Program-made: the position numbers and the translations under genes
Part shown: piece by piece, positions 56,699 through 64,000 of the stretch
Position numbering within the stretch: the stretch's first letter is position 1
Layout of the letters: each line of letters opens with the position of its first letter
The notes under the pieces: generated by a model
What the model was told of the DNA's origin: nothing
Database searches by the model: none
Seen by the model: only the letters and a program-made list of their open reading frames with translations
From: Moritella viscosa
Lineage (GTDB): Bacteria; Pseudomonadota; Gammaproteobacteria; Enterobacterales; Moritellaceae
DNA: 64,000 nt
Assembly (NCBI GenBank): GCA_000953735.1
Contig: LN554852.1
Span: 4,351,846-4,415,845, forward strand
Direction: 5' to 3'

Positions 56699-57025
56699 TT
56701 AGCTATTTTTATTTAACAACTGATCAAACGATAAGATCAGGGCTAACAACTCTCGTGTATCCGCAGGTACAGCTTTAAAAGCTTCTTCCGCCATAGGGTG
56801 GATAGCCATTTTATTTGGTAATGGCATTTGCATCACCACTAGCTGTTTCATCTTCACTAAAAAGATAAACTGTAACCAATCTGTAAAAGGCATGGTATCA
56901 ACACAAAATGGCGTTGTACTCGCGAAGGCTTCCGCACTTGGTGTAACATCATGCCACAATGCAGTGTTTTTCAATTCAACTTCAATCGCCACTAATAACT
57001 GCTGGGCCTGCAGATAGATCGTCAT
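56699..57025 (-). CDS. yqcC: YqcC family protein
   Basis: A 108-residue protein of the YqcC family (four-helix bundle, unknown function). The block TPFCVDTMPFTDWLQFIFLVKM and the C-terminal LLALILSFDQLLN are typical. It lies directly upstream of truC, probably in the same transcript, as in E. coli. I see no signal peptide or membrane segment. Confidence 0.85.
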   Translation of the reverse strand: MTIYLQAQQLLVAIEVELKNTALWHDVTPSAEAFASTTPFCVDTMPFTDWLQFIFLVKMKQLVVMQMPLPNKMAIHPMAEEAFKAVPADTRELLALILSFDQLLNKNS

Positions 57026-57175
57026 AATATTATCTCATGAAACAAATTTAGCGGCATTATACGCCAGCAGCGAGCAGATACAAAAGCGCATCGTAATCTC
57101 AATTCGCATCTTGATAGGGTTTGCGTATAATACACTAATACTTAGGTTCCACTTTTAACTCGGACACATTAGATC

Positions 57176-58231
57176 ATGGCAAATACGCATACCCTCAATA
57201 CGCTATCGGAATTTCTGTTACAAGCAAAAACTCAGTTTCGAGTGTATGATATGGGTCGTAAAATCAGTAAAATTTCTACCGACGATTTTATGCAATTTGA
57301 ATCTGCACAGCTAGCTTATCCAGCGCCACTGCAACGCCATGCTCAATTTGCAATTACCTTTTGGAACAAAAATGAGAATAATCAGCACTACATCTGGTTT
57401 CTTAAGTTCCCACTTGATGAGCAAGGTCTACTTATCCAAGGTACACGCAATGCCTTCCTAAACATGGTTGTTGAATCGCTTGGTCTGATGTTAGAAAAAA
57501 CCCCGAGTGAAGAAGAACAAGAACACCTAGCCACTAACCCATACGTATTCAAACCAAGCACAGATAAAGTGGCGATGTTAAACGCGGTCATCAATCGTGA
57601 TTTTATTCGCCCAGAAAGTAAATACTATTCAACTGCCCACCGCTATTTTGCCAATAAGCTTGGTTTTGACCAATGGCAAGAAGTCGGTGTACAGGGTATT
57701 TGTGATATCGCCACACGTTTAAACCGCGATAATAATGCTGAACACCTTGCAGCTGCATTACCAAAACTGCCAACTGAACCTTTATATTCACTTTGTCTGG
57801 CGCTGGAACATGAAGCTTTACCAACAATCGTAAGTGAAGGCTTAGCACAGTTAATAAGCCAAGAAGTGGCACAAGAGAAACCCGATGATGTACGTTTATC
57901 TATGTTGATACGTGCATTATCAAGCGCTCCTGCACAAGGTCTACGTACCGCACTCTACCCTGCGTTATTTAAGCATAACGATATTAGCCAAACGATTGTC
58001 GCGTTAGCGGGTCGTTGCTGGCACGACTTTAATGACGACGTACGGTTATTGGCATTCTTTGAAGCAGCGGTACAACAGCAACAAGGCGAAGAACTGTTCA
58101 TTTATCTCTTTTCAGATCTCGTTGCAATACCAAATCTACGTAGCAAGGTATTAGCCATGCTGCGTAACCCTGAGCGTAGTAATACGCTTGGTAGTGCTAT
58201 CGGATTGTTGTTTCGTCAAAAACGCAGCTAA
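57176..58231 (+). CDS. DUF3549 family protein
   Basis: A 351-residue soluble protein resembling the DUF3549 family found next to yqcC and truC in Vibrio and Shewanella. The N-terminal part begins TLSEFLLQAKTQFRVYDMGRKI; the rest is largely helical with repeats such as ALEHEALPTIVSEGLAQLI. No catalytic motif is apparent. It is divergent from yqcC and followed by the DUF3301 gene after 51 bases. Its role is unknown. Confidence 0.75.
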   Translation: MANTHTLNTLSEFLLQAKTQFRVYDMGRKISKISTDDFMQFESAQLAYPAPLQRHAQFAITFWNKNENNQHYIWFLKFPLDEQGLLIQGTRNAFLNMVVESLGLMLEKTPSEEEQEHLATNPYVFKPSTDKVAMLNAVINRDFIRPESKYYSTAHRYFANKLGFDQWQEVGVQGICDIATRLNRDNNAEHLAAALPKLPTEPLYSLCLALEHEALPTIVSEGLAQLISQEVAQEKPDDVRLSMLIRALSSAPAQGLRTALYPALFKHNDISQTIVALAGRCWHDFNDDVRLLAFFEAAVQQQQGEELFIYLFSDLVAIPNLRSKVLAMLRNPERSNTLGSAIGLLFRQKRS

Positions 58232-58282
58232 TCACCTGAACAATACCAAATAAGACAGTCACAATTACGGAGTGAATTGAAT

Positions 58283-58579
58283 ATGGGAAGTTTGTTAGCC
58301 ATTTTTGTTGGGTTTATCGGGGTAGTAATCTTTATACACCTGCGTAAACAAGCAGAACAAGCCAATGCATTGATTAAACAGTATTGTGAGCAACAGCAAT
58401 TACAGTGGTTAGCAACAGCACAAGCGGGGATTTCTTGGTTCCCACATAAGGGAAGCTTATTCCGTTATAAGTTTAATTTTGACTTTAGCAGCAACGGCGA
58501 AAATGCGTATCAAGGAACATTGATCATGGCAGGGCCAAGGGTTTTACACTTTGTCGTCCCCCCTTATGCAATAGATTAA
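58283..58579 (+). CDS. DUF3301 family membrane-anchored protein
   Basis: A 98-residue protein with one N-terminal membrane helix (about residues 3-22) and a basic segment after it, so the rest probably faces the cytoplasm. It resembles DUF3301. The ATG at 58283 was preferred to an in-frame TTG six bases earlier because GGAG is about ten bases upstream. Function is unknown; it sits in a run of small unknown genes. Confidence 0.72.
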   Translation: MGSLLAIFVGFIGVVIFIHLRKQAEQANALIKQYCEQQQLQWLATAQAGISWFPHKGSLFRYKFNFDFSSNGENAYQGTLIMAGPRVLHFVVPPYAID

Positions 58580-58639
58580 CCGTGATAAACTAACGCTGTT
58601 GCTCATCTCTGGCTATACTGAAAAAAACACAGGAGCCAG

Positions 58640-58870
58640 ATGATGTTTTTAGCCACACAAACCTTAGAACTATTATTTGCGCAACTCGGCTTAGAAAATG
58701 ATGAGTTAAGCATGAAACGTTTTATCCATCAGCATAAAATCCAAACGGGTGTATTATTATTTGAAGCACCATTTTGGAACGATTCGCAAGCAATGTTTCT
58801 CAAAGAAGCCATTTACGAAGATGCAGACTGGGCCGAAGTTATCGATCACTTTGATACTATGCTACGTTAA
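58640..58870 (+). CDS. DUF2789 family protein
   Basis: A 76-residue acidic protein that fits the DUF2789 family: TLELLFAQLGLENDELSMKRF at the N terminus and APFWNDSQAMFLKEAIYEDADWAEVIDHFD at the C terminus. A strong AGGAG site lies just before the start; the second of two adjacent ATGs (58643) may be the true start. Function is unknown. Confidence 0.75.
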   Translation: MMFLATQTLELLFAQLGLENDELSMKRFIHQHKIQTGVLLFEAPFWNDSQAMFLKEAIYEDADWAEVIDHFDTMLR

Positions 58871-58897
58871 TAATCTGAATATGGAAGAAGGAATACC

Positions 58898-59227
58898 ATG
58901 AGCCTACAACACATTGTCGATGCCGCAAACCAGCTTGCTCTCGAAGGAAAGAAGCCCTCAATGGCACTGGTTAAATCACGACTCACACAACCAGCAAACA
59001 TGCGCGATATTATTGAAACGCTAAAAACATGGCGCTTTGATCCGAATGCAGTCGTCCCACCAAAAAATACGCCAGTATCTACGAGTATAGATGTAGCAGA
59101 TTCAACCGCAGCGCTGATTGCAACCGCTATTGCATCGGTGCGCGAAGAGATTGCACCGCTACGCCAGGAAGTGAGCGAACTAAAAGCTGAAATAGTCGCG
59201 TTAAAAAAAGCCCTATTAACACAATAA
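58898..59227 (+). CDS. small helical protein with KfrA-like N terminus and coiled coil
   Basis: A 109-residue protein. The N-terminal 50 residues (IVDAANQLALEGKKPSMALVKSRLT) look like the helix-turn-helix portion of KfrA-type DNA-binding proteins. The last 40 (IAPLRQEVSELKAEIVALKKALL) form a heptad-rich coiled coil. An AAGGA site precedes the ATG. I do not recognise a named gene; DNA binding is a guess based on that resemblance. Confidence 0.65.
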   Translation: MSLQHIVDAANQLALEGKKPSMALVKSRLTQPANMRDIIETLKTWRFDPNAVVPPKNTPVSTSIDVADSTAALIATAIASVREEIAPLRQEVSELKAEIVALKKALLTQ

Positions 59228-59316
59228 CGCCATTACACGAACTACACGCGACTGACGATTGTTATTTAAGTAAAAATAAATAAAACAATGTCAGTAGCCG
59301 TCATTGAGAGAATACT

Positions 59317-60084
59317 TTGTTTACTGCAGAACTCACTTTTGAATGTTACCAAGACACCACTATTGATGCTGTCGATAGTGCGATTACCCAGCTGATTGAC
59401 GCCTTACGCTACAACGGCCAAATACTCGGCCGCGAGTTCCCAACCAGTATGGATGATGGCGTCTTTACCACCCGTGTCGTCTGTCCTGAAGAAGAAAGCC
59501 TACACCCGAGATATCATTCCAGCATTGTTGAAAAACGCTTACAAGCCTTAAATCAAGCAGGTTTACTCGCCCCTAAGATTCGCCTGACAGGCATGGATTT
59601 ACATTCAGATAATACCGACCCTTGTCGGCAACCCGAATGGCAAGTATTATATACCCATTATCTCAGTACTTGCTCACCTTTACGTTGCGGAGAACATCTC
59701 GCCCCTATCCCGCTGTATAAATTACCTACATCAGCGATAGGCGATCACCAAGCGTTGCTACGTTGGCAAATCGATTGGAGTTCAACAGATGAATTACAAA
59801 TGCACGGCACCACATTAAAGCAAGTCTGTAGTGAAGCCTTGACGGATATGAAGAGTCCATTAAATAATACAGGCTGGCAACTCGCTAAAGATATTGAGCA
59901 ACAAACTAATATCCCAACCTATTATTATCTTTATCATTTAGCGGATACAGCAGAGCAAAAAGAGCAAGCACAAACGCGTCCTTGCCCAAGCTGTGACGGT
60001 GAATGGCAATTGGAAGTTCCATTACACGGTATCTTTGATTTTAAATGTGAGCCTTGCCGTTTATTATCCAATTTACCTTGGTAG
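59317..60084 (+). CDS. DUF2310 family zinc-ribbon protein
   Basis: A 255-residue protein matching the DUF2310 family, described as zinc-ribbon and possibly nucleic-acid-binding. The C terminus carries two CxxC pairs (CPSCDGEW and CEPCRLLS) for one zinc ribbon. Upstream are an ECYQDTTIDAVDS start and the SPLRCGEHLAPIPLYKLP segment. The start is TTG, with GAGAG about six bases before it. It is convergent with syd across a hairpin. Confidence 0.75.
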   Translation: MFTAELTFECYQDTTIDAVDSAITQLIDALRYNGQILGREFPTSMDDGVFTTRVVCPEEESLHPRYHSSIVEKRLQALNQAGLLAPKIRLTGMDLHSDNTDPCRQPEWQVLYTHYLSTCSPLRCGEHLAPIPLYKLPTSAIGDHQALLRWQIDWSSTDELQMHGTTLKQVCSEALTDMKSPLNNTGWQLAKDIEQQTNIPTYYYLYHLADTAEQKEQAQTRPCPSCDGEWQLEVPLHGIFDFKCEPCRLLSNLPW

Positions 60085-60111
60085 TAACTAACAAAACATA
60101 AGATTGCCAAG

Positions 60112-60141
60112 AAACAGCGCGAGTTAATACTTGCGCTGTTT
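60112..60141. terminator. hairpin between DUF2310 gene and syd
   Basis: AAACAGCGC (60112-60120) and GCGCTGTTT (60133-60141) pair perfectly, and three more inner pairs are possible. It lies between two convergent stops. T tracts are short on both sides, so a bidirectional terminator is likely but not strong. Confidence 0.6.
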
Positions 60142-60161
60142 AATAAAAATGAAACAGCGGT

Positions 60162-60731
60162 TTACTGTTCGAATAAGACTGGTGTTAATTGACCAATAAA
60201 CGTCGCTAGGTCTGGCGCTAATACTTCAGAAATGCCTTTCCCCAGCACTTCACGCACTACTTCACCACTGACGTTATCTAGTGCAATGATCTGCATGTCA
60301 TCCACGCAACTAGCAATAAATAACGTAGGCGACTGTTTTAGTGTTTTCTTCATCATTAAATGTGCAATCGTATTTTCTTGTAAACGCTCAAAGTCATCTG
60401 GACTCCATACCTGTACCAATTCAATGACTTCATCATTAAAACTTGCAGGCATATGGTCACTGAAATAAGCACCAAAAAAATCGGCTATCTGCGGATCAAG
60501 CTCAATGCTTAACGCCGACTCAATATTACTAAATGATGTTATCTCATCACGTTTTACTGGCAACCAAGCTTTATTACCCGCAAGCAGTTGGGGATGATTT
60601 GAATCCACAATAAAGCACGGCGAATCCCACTCGGGATCAAACGCCTGTTGTGGTAAATAATCTTGTGTTTGCCAAAGTTGTTCACAGCGCGCATAAAAAG
60701 AAATCAATGCATCGGTTACAGCTGCAGTCAT
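60162..60731 (-). CDS. syd: SecY-interacting protein Syd
   Basis: Peripheral membrane protein that binds SecY and acts on abnormal translocons. The product is 189 residues (E. coli 181). Typical parts are SPCFIVDS near residue 37, VQVWSPDDFERLQENTIAHLMMKK and PTLFIASCVDDMQIIALDNVSGEVVRE. The ATG at 60731 was preferred over one 12 bases upstream because GGGGA lies just before it. It is divergent from queF, as syd and queF are in E. coli. Confidence 0.92.
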   Translation of the reverse strand: MTAAVTDALISFYARCEQLWQTQDYLPQQAFDPEWDSPCFIVDSNHPQLLAGNKAWLPVKRDEITSFSNIESALSIELDPQIADFFGAYFSDHMPASFNDEVIELVQVWSPDDFERLQENTIAHLMMKKTLKQSPTLFIASCVDDMQIIALDNVSGEVVREVLGKGISEVLAPDLATFIGQLTPVLFEQ

Positions 60732-60894
60732 TATATTCCCCATAAAAATGATTAAATCTGCTATAGCATATCACTACGCAGTAAAATTTATTACAATCTC
60801 GCCACTGATAAGTAAATTAACTATTCCCAAACTACCTGAATATGCAACTTGAGGGAGCTTGGCTATATTACGCGCTAACCGATGAGAATAAACC

Positions 60895-61749
60895 ATGACA
60901 ATTACAAACCGTTACCAAGATTCAACTGCACTGGATAAATTAAACCTAGGGCAAAAAACGGAATACATATCTCAATACCAACCTAACTTGTTACAGCCTG
61001 TACCAAGACAATTAAATCGAGATGATCTGTCACTATCCGATCAACTGCCATTCACAGGTTGTGATCTATGGAATTTATATGAACTGTCTTGGTTAAATAG
61101 CAAAGGTAAGCCAATCGTAGCCGTAGCCGAAGTAAAAGTCTGCGCGACATCAGTTAACTTAATCGAGTCAAAATCATTCAAGCTCTACTTAAACAGCTTT
61201 AACCAAACCCGTTTTAACTCTACAGAAGCAGTAACCGAAACACTGCAACGCGACTTAGCCGCATGTGCACAAGGGCCTGTTGAAGTGGTTATGTTTGATG
61301 ATTTAGATAAAGCGCCAAGTCAAATCACAAAAATAACAGGTACCTGTATTGATCATCTTGATATTGATATCGATAATTATGAGTTTAATGCTGACTTACT
61401 CAAAGCAGCTGCAGATAACAATGACGTGGTTAACGAAGTGGTTTACAGTCATTTATTAAAATCAAATTGCCTCGTGACCAATCAACCCGATTGGGGCAGC
61501 GTTTATATTGCTTATCAAGGAAATAAAATCGACCAAGAAGCATTATTACGCTATTTAATCTCATTTCGTCAGCATAATGAGTTTCATGAGCAATGCGTTG
61601 AGCGTATTTTCACAGACATTATGCGCTTCTGCAAACCAGAACAATTAACTGTTTATGCACGCTATACCCGCAGAGGTGGTTTGGATATAAACCCATTTAG
61701 AACCAATTGTGATGCTAAAATAGATAATATCCGTTTAATTCGCCAATAA
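60895..61749 (+). CDS. queF: NADPH-dependent 7-cyano-7-deazaguanine reductase QueF
   Basis: Reduces preQ0 to preQ1 in queuosine synthesis. The 284 residues (E. coli 282) belong to the long two-domain type. [17 protein letters not shown] binds the nucleotide, and the catalytic cysteine is C192 in [11 protein letters not shown]. The C-terminal half includes [16 protein letters not shown]. No other queuosine gene is in the window. I see no recognisable preQ1 riboswitch upstream. Confidence 0.96.
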   Translation: MTITNRYQDSTALDKLNLGQKTEYISQYQPNLLQPVPRQLNRDDLSLSDQLPFTGCDLWNLYELSWLNSKGKPIVAVAEVKVCATSVNLIESKSFKLYLNSFNQTRFNSTEAVTETLQRDLAACAQGPVEVVMFDDLDKAPSQITKITGTCIDHLDIDIDNYEFNADLLKAAADNNDVVNEVVYSHLLKSNCLVTNQPDWGSVYIAYQGNKIDQEALLRYLISFRQHNEFHEQCVERIFTDIMRFCKPEQLTVYARYTRRGGLDINPFRTNCDAKIDNIRLIRQ

Positions 61750-61758
61750 TATTGCCGA

Positions 61759-61785
61759 GACTGGATATTTTTTAAATATCCAGTC
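61759..61785. terminator. hairpin after queF
   Basis: GACTGGATATTT and AAATATCCAGTC form a perfect 12-base stem with a three-base loop, nine bases after the queF stop. No T tract follows on the plus strand, so it may be a weak terminator or an mRNA 3' stabiliser. Confidence 0.6.
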
Positions 61786-61810
61786 ATTAACAAAGCCTGC
61801 AAAATAGTTT

Positions 61811-61975
61811 AGTATTTGAAGGCTGCAATCAATACTATAAAATATAGTAGTGATATAAGATTACAGCATCGACCTCACTCTGGTGGAGGCCCGAATTAGC
61901 AAAGGAACGCTAATGTTAATAAGGACATGTGATCATAAGAATGTGATAGCAGCCTTTCTATTCGATATTAAACTC
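61811..61975 (+). promoter_or_regulatory. structured leader upstream of the TPR gene
   Basis: Between queF and the TPR gene lie several small inverted repeats: ACTATA/TATAGT (near 61841-61855), a bulged CCTCAC/GTGGAGG stem with a TCTG loop (about 61873-61889), and TTAGC/GCTAA around AAAGGAAC (about 61896-61913). Further on, ATGTGAT occurs twice (near 61927 and 61941). TTTGAA and TATAAA 15 bases apart are a possible promoter. Together they suggest a folded 5' leader; I cannot match it to a known riboswitch. Confidence 0.35.
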
Positions 61976-64000
61976 ATGATTTTACGTTTTGTTTATGCCC
62001 TTGTATTTCTTCTCTTTAGCACTACTGCAGCTGCAAGTTTGTTTGATCAGCTGATCTTACCGAATGAACTCAAGCGCAGTCAGTCTGTACAATACAGCCA
62101 ACCTTATCAATGTATTCAAATTATTGATGAATTTTTGCAAACACAAAAACAAGACATTATCACTGAAGTCTCTCGTATGAGTAAAATCAGAGAAAAATCG
62201 GTAACACCTTCAGATCTTGCGCTCGTCAAACAACAAAAAGCACTCTGCTATTTCTATGCAAATAATATCGGTCAAGCCGTTGTTACGCTCGATAAAATGC
62301 TCGCTGAAAAATCGAATTCCGTACCACTGCATTTAAAACAGCAAAGCTTATTAATCAAAAGCCACATTCTTGCACAATCGAATACGCTTGCTAACTTCCA
62401 ACTTGCACAAGAAACCATTAACAAAGTCATCGATAGCATTAATGACAATACTTATAATCCGACTGCTAATGGCTCTTTTGCACTCAAAATTATTGCAGGT
62501 GAGATTGCGTTAAAGCTCAATGATTACGAAGAATCAATGCAACTGTTTCGCGAAGCTGAACAATATGGTGCCCAGACCCCACTCACGAACAATGCTGCTT
62601 GGGCTGCTTATGCCATTGGGTATAATTACCAACAGCAAAATAAATTAACCTTAGCGATTAATTTTTACAACAAAGCCCAACAAAAACTACTTGATAATCA
62701 AGATACCCTCAATGGCCTGCTCACTAAAAAAATGAGCCAAGCCTATATCGCCGAAGATAACTTTAAATTAGCGATCAGCTTTGCCAATCAATCGGCTCAA
62801 TATTATCAAAATCTTGGCAACAAATTGCAACTATCCGATTCTTTATTAGCACTTGCCAGTATGCATCGTAAAATTAAAGAATATAACTTATCGCTCGTTT
62901 ATTATTTTAATGCTCTCGATTTACTGAAGGTGTTTGATGAGAAAAACAAATTAAACACAGTCTATTTTGAAGTGGGAAAAACTTACTTGCAAATGGGTAA
63001 TTATAGCTTGGCCGAGCAATATTTATCGAATGCAGAGCAGTTGTTTTACAATAATGGCCAAACGGATTTATTACTTGAATCACTCGTACACCTGGCTAAT
63101 TTAGCGATTCAACAACAGCATTACGACACCGCATTAATACGTTTAAATAAAGCGTTATCGATCGCCGGTAAACTAAACAATAGTAAACAATTTGAAACCG
63201 TCTATCTGTATCTTGCCACAGCCTATGAAGAAACAGATCAATACGCAAAAGCACTCGATAGCTATAAGCAATTTGTACGCTATAACAAACTCTCTAATTT
63301 TGAAGCAAAAAAAGCATTTCCTGTCTCTAATCAACACAAAGAAAATAATGAAATAAAATCGCAAAAGATAAACCAATTACAAGCACAAGTGCTCAAGCTA
63401 AAACAATCAAAACATAACTTGGTTATTAATGTTTTTTTACTTGCTTCAATTATGCTAATTATTCTTTATTTGTACTATATCAATACGCAAAAGATGAAAT
63501 TACAAAAACAAGATGTAGAACAGTTAGAGAATAACTACAATATTCATTCAAATACTGGCTTGAATAACATCAACAGCCTAAATCAATATATACCGACGCC
63601 ACTGCAAGAAGCACGATTTTATTCTGATTGGGAATATTCAGATAAGCAAAACAGTGTGCATAGTTGCGCAATCATTAGTCTCGACTTTTTACTGCCTTTA
63701 CGTCAAAAATGCAGCCTTTCACTCGTAAATAAAGTAGAAACAGAATTAGGTGCATATTTAAAACAACAACTACATGATTCTGAACATTTATTCCAATTAA
63801 ATGACACGCAATTATTATTAGTTAAGAAAGTAAACAAAAATTACGACCCTGCGATCATTGCCAACCGTATCCTAGACTGGTTCGAACAATTTGATTGCCA
63901 GCTTAATTTTGACAAAAATATCTCGATAGGTATGGTTTCTCACCCCTTCTTATTTAAATACCCAACAGCAATCGACAGTAGAAAGCTGTTAAATATAGCC
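61976..64000 (+). CDS. TPR-repeat membrane protein with degenerate GGDEF-like domain, partial (3' end beyond window)
   Basis: At least 675 residues, with no stop before the window edge. A signal peptide (residues 1-20, ending TTAAA) leads into about seven tetratricopeptide repeats (roughly 150-430; for example YYQQQNKLTLAINFYNKA-like and YLQMGNYSLAEQYLSNA). A short coiled coil and one membrane helix (about 482-504) follow. The remaining C-terminal part has the outline of a GGDEF fold (CAIISLDFLL, a helix, FQLNDTQLLLVKK, SIGMVSH), but the GGDEF signature is replaced by LNDTQ, so cyclase activity is unlikely. It may be a periplasmic sensor. ATG 61976 is the first usable start; no strong ribosome site is seen. 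Confidence 0.72.
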   Translation, partial: MILRFVYALVFLLFSTTAAASLFDQLILPNELKRSQSVQYSQPYQCIQIIDEFLQTQKQDIITEVSRMSKIREKSVTPSDLALVKQQKALCYFYANNIGQAVVTLDKMLAEKSNSVPLHLKQQSLLIKSHILAQSNTLANFQLAQETINKVIDSINDNTYNPTANGSFALKIIAGEIALKLNDYEESMQLFREAEQYGAQTPLTNNAAWAAYAIGYNYQQQNKLTLAINFYNKAQQKLLDNQDTLNGLLTKKMSQAYIAEDNFKLAISFANQSAQYYQNLGNKLQLSDSLLALASMHRKIKEYNLSLVYYFNALDLLKVFDEKNKLNTVYFEVGKTYLQMGNYSLAEQYLSNAEQLFYNNGQTDLLLESLVHLANLAIQQQHYDTALIRLNKALSIAGKLNNSKQFETVYLYLATAYEETDQYAKALDSYKQFVRYNKLSNFEAKKAFPVSNQHKENNEIKSQKINQLQAQVLKLKQSKHNLVINVFLLASIMLIILYLYYINTQKMKLQKQDVEQLENNYNIHSNTGLNNINSLNQYIPTPLQEARFYSDWEYSDKQNSVHSCAIISLDFLLPLRQKCSLSLVNKVETELGAYLKQQLHDSEHLFQLNDTQLLLVKKVNKNYDPAIIANRILDWFEQFDCQLNFDKNISIGMVSHPFLFKYPTAIDSRKLLNIA

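Noticed and set aside
60744-60894. preQ1 riboswitch before queF
   Set aside because: No preQ1 aptamer pattern was seen in the 151-base gap.
61870-61915. c-di-GMP riboswitch upstream of the TPR gene
   Set aside because: The core of the GEMM aptamer is not present; only a loose similarity in a short purine-rich stretch.

Overview
The window is a stretch of chromosomal core genome from a marine-type gammaproteobacterium with moderately AT-rich DNA. Gene order and protein similarity put it near Moritella, Shewanella and Vibrio. The genus is an inference; Moritella is my best guess. Gene order follows Escherichia coli for long stretches (rapA-rluA, djlA-lptD-surA-pdxA-rsmA-apaG-apaH-folA; accA-dnaE-rnhB-lpxB-lpxA-fabZ-lpxD-skp-bamA-rseP; cdsA-uppS; frr-pyrH-tsf-rpsB // map-glnD-dapD). 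dxr lies between cdsA and rseP, as I recall for Vibrio.

Layout. 1-5.0 kb: an rRNA operon on the minus strand (16S, tRNA-Ile, tRNA-Ala, partial 23S) with its leader and promoter. 5.3-18 kb: rapA, rluA, a DUF3530 gene, djlA, then lptD-surA-pdxA-rsmA-apaG-apaH. 18-20 kb: putP, convergent with folA. 20-25.6 kb: folA with yjjP-yjjB, then a heme uptake locus (hmuTUV divergent from hutXZ). 25.7-46.9 kb: a long minus-strand block for lipid A, outer-membrane assembly, isoprenoid, phospholipid and translation functions. 47-52 kb: map, glnD, dapD. 52-55.5 kb: a chemoreceptor and the glucose PTS permease ptsG. 55.9-61.7 kb: truC-yqcC, five small poorly characterised genes, syd and queF. 62-64 kb: a TPR membrane protein cut by the window end.

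How the genes work together. lptD, surA, skp, bamA and rseP build and survey the outer membrane. lpxA, lpxB, lpxD and fabZ supply lipid A and fatty acid precursors. dxr, uppS and cdsA feed isoprenoid carrier and phospholipid synthesis. rpsB, tsf, pyrH, frr and map serve translation and nucleotide supply. hmuTUV imports heme and hutX/hutZ handle it in the cytoplasm.

I found no CRISPR array, phage, integron or insertion sequence, and no clear novel defence or biosynthetic system. The most interesting items are the symmetric divergent promoter between hmuT and hutX, the TPR plus degenerate GGDEF-like protein with a structured leader at the right end, a long perfect inverted repeat downstream of truC, and a run of conserved unknown genes beside syd and queF.
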